Shown piece by piece: positions 1 through 5,712 of a stretch of 32,594 bases of DNA (its first letter is position 1; the number at the start of each line of letters is the position of its first letter). The notes under the pieces are model-generated. The model saw only the letters and a program-made list of their open reading frames with translations. It was not told where the DNA came from and did not search any database. The stretch is from the NCBI GenBank assembly GCA_937129145.1, contig CAKZMU010000113.1, positions 1-32,594 of the forward strand. Reading direction: 5' to 3'. A program made the position numbers and the translations under genes. This stretch comes from an uncultured Lacinutrix sp. (lineage in GTDB: Bacteria > Bacteroidota > Bacteroidia > Flavobacteriales > Flavobacteriaceae).

Positions 1-77
1 GTTCTAGGTTCGACTCCTAGATCCTCAGTTGGAATTACGGGAAGATGATAATTTGGGGGTCTTAGGTTTGACTCCCA
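1..77. repeat. Terminal redundancy, left copy (circular contig)
   Basis: Bases 1-77 are identical to bases 32518-32594. An exact overlap of this size at the two ends is what a de Bruijn assembler leaves on a circular molecule, so the two ends should be joined. It could also be a true short terminal repeat, but an exact 77 is a common k-mer size, and a gene-like reading runs through the junction. Confidence 0.9.
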
Positions 78-255
78 ATATCAAAACCCTAATTTTGTCA
101 TATATCGACTAATGATACGCTTAGGTGGTATCATGTAGGTATACGACATTTAGTTGTAAAAGAGCAGTGCGGATTAACGTCCGCATATATTGTAGTACGA
201 TATTATGGTACTACATTTACTTGGGCACTTACCGACGGGCTTGGAAACTTACGCG
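1..255 (+). pseudogene. Decayed integrase core-binding domain, continuation across the junction
   Basis: This is the continuation of the reading that starts at 32450. The post-TAG frame runs 8-109 and stops at TAA 110-112. From base 114 the next frame reads GIRHLVVKEQCGLTSAYI and then ...TTFTWALTDGLGN. This matches the usual last helices of integrase N-terminal domains, of the form 'LR-L..-GLS.A-I....-RTFF-WA...GLI..NP'. At least one nonsense and one frame change are therefore needed. No catalytic domain (R..H-R-Y) follows: the strand beyond 203 is occupied by the convergent repressor gene, whose 3' end overlaps this remnant antisense. Domain assignment is by pattern recognition only. Confidence 0.5.
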
Positions 256-523
256 GAAAGTGCCTTTTTTGTATCCCCTCTTCTTTATCCTCATCATCTT
301 TAGAAATCAACTTCACCACGTCGTTTATATTAAGTCCATAGTATTGTGCTAATAAAGCAACGTTTGGGCTTAGTTGATTAGTAACTACAGCATCAGATTG
401 TAAAAAACGGTAAACTGTTGTCTTCGACATGCCAAGTTCTTCGGCAATCTCATAAACTGATATTTGTAATTGTTCTTCGGATAAATGAGGTTTTAGACTG
501 ATACGCCAAGCGTGGCTTGTCAT
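203..523 (-). CDS. Small HTH (XRE/Cro-like) transcriptional regulator, candidate phage repressor
   Basis: A 106-residue DNA-binding protein. The start at 523 is preferred over an upstream in-frame ATG because GGAGA sits 6 bases before it. Residues about 20-72 form an XRE-type helix-turn-helix (VYEIAEELGMSKTTVYRFLQ, then ALLAQYYGLNINDVVKLI). The highly charged tail from residue 75 continues into sequence antisense to the integrase remnant and is probably not part of the fold. It is transcribed leftward from a promoter at 555-583 that overlaps a rightward promoter for the 700-2138 operon, and both -10 regions touch a 12-bp repeat. This is the arrangement expected of a repressor controlling itself and an early operon. 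There is no peptidase-like cleavage domain, so induction would not be LexA-like. Confidence 0.75.
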   Translation of the reverse strand: MTSHAWRISLKPHLSEEQLQISVYEIAEELGMSKTTVYRFLQSDAVVTNQLSPNVALLAQYYGLNINDVVKLISKDDEDKEEGIQKRHFPRKFPSPSVSAQVNVVP

Positions 524-550
524 AAAACTCTCCTTTATTAAGTAATCTAA

Positions 551-562
551 AATTAGTTTATC
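551..562. promoter_or_regulatory. Candidate operator copy 1 (AATTAGTTTATC)
   Basis: First of two exact 12-bp direct copies. It covers the -10 region of the leftward repressor promoter, so binding here would give autorepression. Confidence 0.5.
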
Positions 563-583
563 CAACCCCTTGTAAAAAGTCAA
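555..583 (-). promoter_or_regulatory. Leftward repressor promoter
   Basis: On the minus strand TTGACT (583-578), a 17-base spacer, then TAAACT (560-555). Start of the repressor coding region is at 523. Overlaps the rightward promoter face to face. Confidence 0.65.
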
Positions 584-598
584 GGGACTGGATATAAT
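570..598 (+). promoter_or_regulatory. Rightward sigma70-type early promoter
   Basis: TTGTAA (570-575), a 17-base spacer, then a perfect TATAAT (593-598). Drives the leader hairpin and the genes at 700-2138. Its footprint overlaps the leftward promoter almost completely, so the two promoters should compete. Confidence 0.7.
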
Positions 599-607
599 TA
601 GTTTATC
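596..607. promoter_or_regulatory. Candidate operator copy 2 (AATTAGTTTATC)
   Basis: Second exact copy, 45 bp downstream of the first. It overlaps the end of the rightward -10 box (593-598) and the expected transcription start. Confidence 0.5.
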
Positions 608-627
608 GAATTATTTAGGCAAATGAA

Positions 628-658
628 AAGCCCCTACAGGCTTCAACTGTAAGGGCTT
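628..658 (+). promoter_or_regulatory. Leader RNA hairpin of the early operon
   Basis: Arms 628-639 and 647-658 pair over 12 positions with one mismatch around a 7-base loop. It lies between the predicted transcription start (about 605) and the first gene (700). No U-run follows, so it is more likely an mRNA stability or antitermination structure than a terminator. Confidence 0.5.
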
Positions 659-699
659 GGATGCCAGACATTACTATCTGACAAGAAAGGAATTGAATT

Positions 700-1110
700 A
701 TGCAAAGTTTTACCTCTGCTCATTCAGGGCGGATTATACTTAATAATGTTGAGGTTGGCAAACCCCTCCCTAAATCCCTCCCCTCGCAGTCGCTTCGCTC
801 CCTTGTGGAGAGGGACTTTACTGCAAGGACAACGCAGGCATTGTCCCTACGAAATGCGGACGCGCCGTTGCACGTCCCTACGAGTGGCAATGCTCCTAGT
901 CAAGCGTTGAAACCGATGTTACCAGATTGCCCGTGTTGTGGTGAGCCGATTGTCACGATTGGGTATCAGCAGGGATTGGTTGATAAGCGCAAGGGGCATT
1001 GGATGGTGCATTGTGTTAATGAAGATTGCGATTTATATATGGCAACGAGCAGTGATATTTATGAGGCTTGGGCAATGCGTGGTAAGCCGATATTAGGGGG
1101 TGCGTTGTGA
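700..1110 (+). CDS. Lar-like zinc-ribbon protein with repeat-derived N-terminus
   Basis: A 136-residue protein. Residues 76-131 resemble the Lar restriction-alleviation family: a CPCC pair, a second C...C pair (HCVNEDC), then a 'S-D-I-Y-E-A-W-A-M-R' ending like the Lar consensus '..EAI.AWN.R'. That makes a one-zinc ribbon. Residues about 20-66 are encoded by three dispersed repeats (type A 760-825, palindromes 827-851 and 858-882) that kept the frame open, so this half is low-complexity filler rather than a domain. The start is supported by AAAGGA 9 bases upstream. Its stop overlaps the next gene's GTG. By family, Lar proteins modulate type I restriction; here the role is inferred. Confidence 0.6.
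   Translation: MQSFTSAHSGRIILNNVEVGKPLPKSLPSQSLRSLVERDFTARTTQALSLRNADAPLHVPTSGNAPSQALKPMLPDCPCCGEPIVTIGYQQGLVDKRKGHWMVHCVNEDCDLYMATSSDIYEAWAMRGKPILGGAL
760..882. repeat. Composite of dispersed repeats inside a coding region (type A plus two palindromes)
   Basis: 760-825 carries the 'aacccctccctaaatccctcccc...gtggagagggactt' type A repeat. 827-851 and 858-882 are two different GGAC...GTCCCTACG palindromic units. All lie in frame within the Lar-like gene. Confidence 0.8.
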
Positions 1111-2138
1111 GTTTGCCGAAACGCAGTTCTAATCCATTTAAAAAAGCGGTTGCCCACAAGCTGAAATTGAAGCTGTTGCTGATGGGTGAAAGTGGAACGG
1201 GCAAGACTTGGTGGAGTTTATCGTTAGCTACTCGCCTTTGTGATTTGGAGGGTGGTAAGATTGCTTTTGTGGATACTGAAGGGGCGGATGGTAAGGCTCA
1301 GTTGTACGCACCCTATTTTGATTTTGACCATATGGTGATTACAGACCATTCGCCAGAGAGCTATATCAATGCGATTCATGCGGCGATTCAGCACGGGTAT
1401 ACGATTGTGATTGTGGATTCATTTAGTCAGGGTTGGAATGGCACGGGGGGCATCCTCGATATTACGGACAAGGCAAAGACGGGTTGGGCGGAAAGTAAAC
1501 CCCGTCACCGTCGGATGATTAATGCGATTCATGATGCTCAAATTCATATTATCGGCACTGTTCGGACGAAGAACAGTTATGCTAAGACAGATAGTGGGTC
1601 GATTGATTGGAAAAATTCGAGTGTTGAGGCGCGTCAAGAGCCTGAATTTGAGTATGAGTGGGATATGTCGGCAATTTTAGACCATGACCACAAATTGACT
1701 TTGCGTAAGTCGCGTTGTTTTGATTTGCCTGATGGAACGGTTGTATCATCAGATGATGAGCAAACGCAATTTGTGTTTCAGTTGAATACATGGTTGAATG
1801 CTGGCGATACCCCTCCACACTGGACAGAGAACCCACGGCAGATGGAACGGGCGGATAAGTGGATTACTAAGGCGCGTGAGTTAGAGGCTTATGCTTTGAA
1901 TATTGCAGCTGCGACAGCCGATGTTGACCGTAAGGAATTTGCTACACCTGAAGCGTATGTTGAGGCATTGAAGGTATATTGTTCGCCAGAAGCAGTTATT
2001 GCGCGTGCGAAAAGTCGTCAGAAGCCGATAGTGCCTGACAAGAAACCTTTGACTCAGCTTACGGTTGTATCGAATGGGGCTAAGCCTAGTCCTGATGACC
2101 CGTTTGCCGATTTGAAGGTAGAAGCTAGGGCGAATTAA
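1107..2138 (+). CDS. RecA-fold phage ATPase, AAA_24/Sak4-like (recombination)
   Basis: A 343-residue P-loop ATPase starting at a GTG that overlaps the previous stop (GTGA), with AGGGGG upstream. Walker A is GESGTGKT (27-34), followed by FVDTEGADGK (54-63), which is typical of AAA_24/Sak4 phage nucleotide-binding proteins. Walker B is TIVIVDSF (99-106). A polar residue region near 'IIGTVRTKNSY' fits the sensor strand. The C-terminal 100 residues are charged and end in a DDPFADL-like tail, reminiscent of single-strand DNA-binding protein tails. The family mediates single-strand annealing or recombination in phages lacking RecT/Erf. Cotranscribed with the Lar-like gene and followed by a terminator. 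Confidence 0.7.
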   Translation: MSLPKRSSNPFKKAVAHKLKLKLLLMGESGTGKTWWSLSLATRLCDLEGGKIAFVDTEGADGKAQLYAPYFDFDHMVITDHSPESYINAIHAAIQHGYTIVIVDSFSQGWNGTGGILDITDKAKTGWAESKPRHRRMINAIHDAQIHIIGTVRTKNSYAKTDSGSIDWKNSSVEARQEPEFEYEWDMSAILDHDHKLTLRKSRCFDLPDGTVVSSDDEQTQFVFQLNTWLNAGDTPPHWTENPRQMERADKWITKARELEAYALNIAAATADVDRKEFATPEAYVEALKVYCSPEAVIARAKSRQKPIVPDKKPLTQLTVVSNGAKPSPDDPFADLKVEARAN

Positions 2139-2147
2139 CCCCTACAA

Positions 2148-2195
2148 CCCCTTCCGACGCTGACGCGCCACCTTCCCCGAAAATCAGGGAAGGAA
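2148..2195. repeat. Dispersed repeat type E (ccttccgacgctgacgcg ... cagggaagga)
   Basis: A near copy lies inside parB at about 30200-30250, and a partial copy at 22221-22252. Sits directly after the ATPase stop and before its terminator. Confidence 0.6.
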
Positions 2196-2205
2196 AAGCG
2201 ACAAC

Positions 2206-2236
2206 AGACCTTTGCCGATTGGTGGGGGTCTTTTTT
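2206..2236 (+). terminator. Intrinsic terminator of the early operon
   Basis: An 11-pair stem with several G-U pairs (2206-2216 with 2221-2231), GATT loop, then a T run to 2236. Overlaps the last codon of the convergent membrane-protein gene. Confidence 0.7.
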
Positions 2237-2507
2237 ATTGTTTGTTGCCGTAGAATTGGATAGCTTCGGTGTTTTTACCGATGGCTGAGATTGCGTTGCC
2301 GATTAGAACGGCGATTGTTAATAAAAATGATGAGGCGGACATCATTCCATAGAACAAGCCTTGGGTATAAACTTGCGTTAGTTGGATTGCGCTTGCCGAT
2401 GATGCCAAGGGTGAAAATGCGACACTTATCTCTGAAAATGCTAAACCTGCTAAGATTAAACCTGCTAAAAAAGCTAGGATTGCGATAACGTCACTAATGA
2501 CTTTCAT
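2235..2507 (-). CDS. Small two-helix membrane protein, leftward orphan gene
   Basis: A 90-residue hydrophobic protein. Two predicted membrane helices lie at about residues 3-28 (VISDVIAILAFLAGLILAG) and 50-74 (FYGMMSASSFLLTIAVLIG), with a short polar tail. AGGAG sits 6 bases before the ATG at 2507. It is the only leftward gene inside the rightward arm and is bounded by hairpins on both sides (2206-2236 and 2587-2620), so it is a self-contained unit. Such isolated membrane genes in temperate phages are often expressed from the prophage (for example superinfection exclusion), but no family is recognised and the function is unknown. Confidence 0.6.
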   Translation of the reverse strand: MKVISDVIAILAFLAGLILAGLAFSEISVAFSPLASSASAIQLTQVYTQGLFYGMMSASSFLLTIAVLIGNAISAIGKNTEAIQFYGNKQ

Positions 2508-2586
2508 ACTATGCTCCTGTGGGTGATATGGATATTAGTTAGATATTACCTAATAATTGATAATTTGGGAAATAGTTGGGAAATAT

Positions 2587-2620
2587 AAAAGCCACTTGGG
2601 GAGCATTCCGAGTGGCTTTT
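2587..2620. terminator. Bidirectional terminator-like hairpin
   Basis: Perfect 10-bp arms (AAAAGCCACT 2587-2596; AGTGGCTTTT 2611-2620) with A-rich and T-rich flanks suit termination on either strand. It separates the leftward membrane gene from the repeat-rich spacer. Confidence 0.65.
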
Positions 2621-2760
2621 ACTGTTGAGGGCTGCGCGTGCCCAACTTTATCATATGATTTTGTGGTCACTGGTTGGGCTGTCAGGGGGTGTAATACAGC
2701 TTTTGTCAGTGACTTTGTTAATGTTTATTATTATAGGTCATGTGTTCGGATTGTGCAAGT

Positions 2761-2827
2761 GACCCCTCTCTAAATCTCTCCCCTCTGCGTTCGCTGACGC
2801 TCACTTGTGGAGAAAGACTTTAATGCA
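2761..2827. repeat. Dispersed repeat type A
   Basis: Runs from gacccctctctaaatctctc to aaagactttaatgca. Near-identical to the copy at 2898-2962 and similar to those at 760, 3217 and 21661. Confidence 0.8.
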
Positions 2828-2828
2828 A

Positions 2829-2853
2829 GGACAACGCAGGCATTGTCCCTACG
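2829..2853. repeat. GGACAA...TTGTCCCTACG palindrome
   Basis: Palindromic unit of the GGAC...GTCCCTAC family. Near-identical copies at 827-851, 3300-3323, 13967-13992 and 23574-23598. Confidence 0.8.
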
Positions 2854-2897
2854 ATGGTGGTATAGATGAGTTATTCGGGATTTCCGAATAGCTCATG

Positions 2898-2962
2898 ACC
2901 CCTCTCTAAATCTCTCCCCTCTGCATTCGCTGACGCTCACTTGTGGAGAAAGACTTTAATGC
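2898..2962. repeat. Dispersed repeat type A
   Basis: Second spacer copy. It differs from the first by a single base over most of its length, suggesting recent duplication or spread. Confidence 0.8.
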
Positions 2963-3063
2963 GCCTGAATAATTTTCATCAAAAAGTTGACATCTGGATA
3001 GTTAATGATTGATTGGGGTGTTTTACTGGCCAATGTTCTGTACCCAATTTAAAATTAAGTTTA

Positions 3064-3072
3064 TGGTATAAT
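3064..3072 (+). promoter_or_regulatory. Extended -10 promoter before the packaging genes
   Basis: TGGTATAAT (TGn plus perfect TATAAT at 3067-3072). The -35 position is weak (CCAATT), which an extended -10 can compensate. Starts transcription about 45 bases before the gene at 3124. Confidence 0.55.
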
Positions 3073-3123
3073 TGGGGTCAGGTGGGTATGTGATTTACGG
3101 GGGTGAGATTGTGATATTTTGGA

Positions 3124-3726
3124 ATGAATATTGTACATCTCATCTTAGACGCTTGTTCGGATGAAGAAAAAGAATTAATAGCGCCTTCGTTGGCGAATTT
3201 GTACCCCTCCAGAGATAACCCCTCTCTAAATCTCTCCCCATGCACTCGCAAGCTCGCTGTGGAGAAAGACTTTAATGCAACCCCTCTCCGAAAAGCAGTG
3301 GACAAGGCAGGCATTGTCCCTACATCTGGAACGGCAGGTAATGCCCCTACAGATGATAGTCCACGTAATCCATTTTTAGCGTGTATAGCCCAAGCTGAAG
3401 AGAATGAGAATCGGCATTATGAGCGACTTGCGGATGCCCGTAAGCGATTTTTTGCGTTGCATCCTGAACGGGATGATGGACGTGAGATTGAGTACAAAAA
3501 AGGATGGTGGGATGCGAATGGGTTTGGGGATGTGCATTTTCAGGATATGCCTGAGTATCGTTTTAGGGGTCAAGATTTGGATGTGAGTGCCGATTTGATT
3601 GCTAAGGATAGGCGATATGAGCGTAAGGTTGCGCTTGCGAAGCGTCAGGCGACTTGGAACAGGGTGCAACGCTCGATGCGGTCTGATTGGAAGGGGTCTT
3701 TGACTAGAGGCTTAAAATCGGGTTGA
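3124..3726 (+). CDS. Unknown protein upstream of the terminase, repeat-containing
   Basis: A 200-residue protein of no family I recognise. Residues about 30-78 are encoded by dispersed repeats (type A at 3217-3280, palindrome at 3300-3323) read in frame. The remaining C-terminal 120 residues look genuine: a charged helical stretch (FLACIAQAEENENRHYERLA), then GWWDANGFGDVHFQDMPEYR, and a strongly basic end (RYERKVALAKRQATWNRVQR) that could bind nucleic acid. The ribosome binding site is weak: GGGGGTGAG is 16 bases upstream. The stop overlaps a possible TTG of the small terminase gene. Its place suggests a packaging accessory, but this is inference. Confidence 0.55.
   Translation: MNIVHLILDACSDEEKELIAPSLANLYPSRDNPSLNLSPCTRKLAVEKDFNATPLRKAVDKAGIVPTSGTAGNAPTDDSPRNPFLACIAQAEENENRHYERLADARKRFFALHPERDDGREIEYKKGWWDANGFGDVHFQDMPEYRFRGQDLDVSADLIAKDRRYERKVALAKRQATWNRVQRSMRSDWKGSLTRGLKSG
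3217..3323. repeat. Type A repeat plus palindrome inside a coding region
   Basis: Type A copy 3217-3280 and GGACAAGGCAGGCATTGTCC palindrome 3300-3323, separated by a short decayed segment. Encodes residues about 32-67 of the host gene without breaking the frame. Confidence 0.75.
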
Positions 3727-3743
3727 AGGGATTAGGTAGGCAT

Positions 3744-4364
3744 ATGGCGAAATTAACGAATTTACAAAAAGAGTTTATCAATCAGTATTTTATTTGTGGG
3801 CGCAATGCGACAGAGGCTGTTATTCAGGCTGGGTACAAGATTAAAGAGCCTGATACGAAGTCTGGACGTGGAACTGCGGCTGCTATCGGCTATGAGAACC
3901 TCAGAAAACCTCATATTAAGGCGATGATTGATGAGCGATTAGAGCAATATGCTATGCCTGCTAATGAAGTTATCGCGCGATTGAGTGACCATGCGAATGG
4001 TGATTTGACGATGGTTTTAGATGCAAATGGTAAGCCAGACCTTGAAAAAGCCAAATTGTATGGTGTGACTCACTTGATTAAAGAGTGGCATTCCAAGGTA
4101 ACGATTATTAACGGTGGTACGAAGAATGAAACTATTATCACTGAACATAATGTAAAGATACATGATGCTCAATCGGCATTGGTACAGCTTGGGCGTTATC
4201 ACAAGTTATTCACTGACAAGGTTGAGATGGTTACTTGGGAAGATGAAGCCTTGCGTGATATTCGGGCTGGCTTGGTGACGTATGCCGATGTATCCGATAA
4301 TTTAGGAGATGAACTTGCTCGACAGTTATTCCAAAAGGCAGGTGTCGCCTTCGTGGCTGAATAA
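3744..4364 (+). CDS. Terminase small subunit
   Basis: A 206-residue protein of the terminase_2 (XtmA/SPP1 gp1-like) family. The N-terminus LTNLQKEFINQYFICGRNATEAVIQAGYK, followed by GYENLRKPHIKAMIDERL, is the signature helix-turn-helix of this family and binds packaging-site DNA. ATG 3744 is chosen because AGGTAGG lies just upstream; a TTG at 3723 overlapping the previous stop is possible but poorer. The C-terminal half (DAQSALVQLGRYHKLF) would contact the large subunit. It overlaps the large terminase start by 56 bases. Confidence 0.85.
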   Translation: MAKLTNLQKEFINQYFICGRNATEAVIQAGYKIKEPDTKSGRGTAAAIGYENLRKPHIKAMIDERLEQYAMPANEVIARLSDHANGDLTMVLDANGKPDLEKAKLYGVTHLIKEWHSKVTIINGGTKNETIITEHNVKIHDAQSALVQLGRYHKLFTDKVEMVTWEDEALRDIRAGLVTYADVSDNLGDELARQLFQKAGVAFVAE

Positions 4365-5712
4365 GGCGCGATGGACACAGGTTAGGAAAGATGCTGAATT
4401 TAATCGACTGCGACGGATTTCTAGCCCGTCGTATGTTTTTCGTGGTAATAATTCGGTTTTATGGGATTTACAGGGCGAGGAAGAGATTCTGCTATGTGGT
4501 GCGGCAGGAACGGGTAAGACACTGGCGATATTGTGTTTTATCAATGAATTGGCGTGGCGATATGCTGGATTGCGCGTGTTGATTGTGCGTAAGGTGCGTG
4601 TGGATTTGACACGGACAACCTTGGTGACGTATGAGCGCGATGTTATGGGTTATGGGAATCCGCTTGTGGCGACTGTGCAACGTGAATCGCGTAAGGTTTA
4701 TCGTTATCCCAATAAGAGTGAAATTGTGATTGGTGGCATGGATAGACCGGGTAGCATCTTATCGGGTGAGTATGACATCATCTACCCTGCTGAAGCTGTG
4801 CAATTTACTTTGAATGATTGGGAAACTCTGATTATGCGTTTGCGTTCGGGTGTTTATCCGTATCCTGCGATTATCGGCGATACTAATCCTGACAGAAAAG
4901 AGCATTGGCTAAAGCAACGGTCTGATAAGGGCGTTACAAAGTTGCTCAATACCTATCATAAAGATAATCCTGCGTATTGGGATATTGTTGCCCAGCAATG
5001 GACTCCTGCAGGTGTACGTTATGTGTTGGGCAAGCTATCACGGTTGACGGGTGTGCGTAAGGAACGCTATCTGCTGAATAAATGGGTCAATGCAGAGGGT
5101 ATGATTTATGAAGATTGGAATGAAGATATTCATCTGATTAATGCCGATGATTTACCTGACTTTAAATTTCGTATTCGTTCAATTGATTTCGGCTTTAATA
5201 ATCCTTTTGTGTGCCAGTGGTGGGGTGTGGATTATGATGGACGGGCTTATTTATATCGGGAAATTTATCAGACGCGCTTGTTGGTAGAAGATGCGGCAGT
5301 TCTTATTAAAAATCTAACGGGTGATGAGCATATTCAAGCAGATATTGCCGACCACGATGCCGAAGACCGAGAAACTTTGCGCCGACGGGGTATTAATACC
5401 ATACCTGCCGATAAAGCTGTCAGCGAAGGGTTGCAGGAAGTCATGGGCAGAATTCGTGTTGAAGATGATGGTAAGCCTCGATTATTTATTGTCCGAGGTG
5501 CACGGGTTACAGAAGATATTGAATTGAAATCGGCTGGTATGCCGACTTCAACACAGGAAGAAATTGGCGGTTACATCTGGAATGATAAGAAGAATAAAGA
5601 TGAACCTGTTAAAGCTGATGACCATGGTATGGACACGATGCGATATGCCATGATGTATTTACGGAATGAAGTTGGCACGAAGGTTTTGACCGAATGGTGG
5701 ACGGACGATTGA
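4309..5712 (+). CDS. Terminase large subunit
   Basis: A 467-residue DNA packaging motor. The ATPase part has Walker A GAAGTGKT (64-71) and a Walker B-like strand YDIIYPAEA (155-163) in which the usual D-E pair is reduced to A-E, an oddity, then IIGDTNP (188-194) as coupling motif. The RNase H-like nuclease carries SIDFGFNNPF (D293), DHDAED (348-353) and DDHGMDTMRYAMM (437-449), giving the three acidic clusters. The start is uncertain: ATG 4309 lies inside the small subunit gene with AGGAG directly abutting it, and GTG 4342 is an alternative. The stop overlaps the portal start (TGATG). Confidence 0.9.
   Translation: MNLLDSYSKRQVSPSWLNKARWTQVRKDAEFNRLRRISSPSYVFRGNNSVLWDLQGEEEILLCGAAGTGKTLAILCFINELAWRYAGLRVLIVRKVRVDLTRTTLVTYERDVMGYGNPLVATVQRESRKVYRYPNKSEIVIGGMDRPGSILSGEYDIIYPAEAVQFTLNDWETLIMRLRSGVYPYPAIIGDTNPDRKEHWLKQRSDKGVTKLLNTYHKDNPAYWDIVAQQWTPAGVRYVLGKLSRLTGVRKERYLLNKWVNAEGMIYEDWNEDIHLINADDLPDFKFRIRSIDFGFNNPFVCQWWGVDYDGRAYLYREIYQTRLLVEDAAVLIKNLTGDEHIQADIADHDAEDRETLRRRGINTIPADKAVSEGLQEVMGRIRVEDDGKPRLFIVRGARVTEDIELKSAGMPTSTQEEIGGYIWNDKKNKDEPVKADDHGMDTMRYAMMYLRNEVGTKVLTEWWTDD

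Larger units (their letters stand above)
2621..3123. other. Intergenic, repeat-rich spacer upstream of the packaging genes
   Basis: No convincing gene. Contents are two near-identical type A repeats (2761-2827 and 2898-2962), one GGAC...GTCCCTACG palindrome (2829-2853), a free TTGACA at 2987-2992 without a good -10, and an extended -10 promoter at 3064-3072. A short open frame over 2576-2773 starts inside the hairpin and has no ribosome binding site. Confidence 0.7.

Noticed and set aside
125..352. A 75-residue rightward reading starting at 125
   Set aside because: No ribosome binding site, antisense to the repressor gene, and in a different frame from the integrase-like fragment.
827..882. 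CRISPR-like array from short palindromic repeats
   Set aside because: Units are scattered, unevenly spaced and differ in sequence; there are no spacers and no cas genes.
2576..2773. A 65-residue reading in the repeat spacer
   Set aside because: It begins in the hairpin 2587-2620, has no ribosome binding site and ends in a dispersed repeat.
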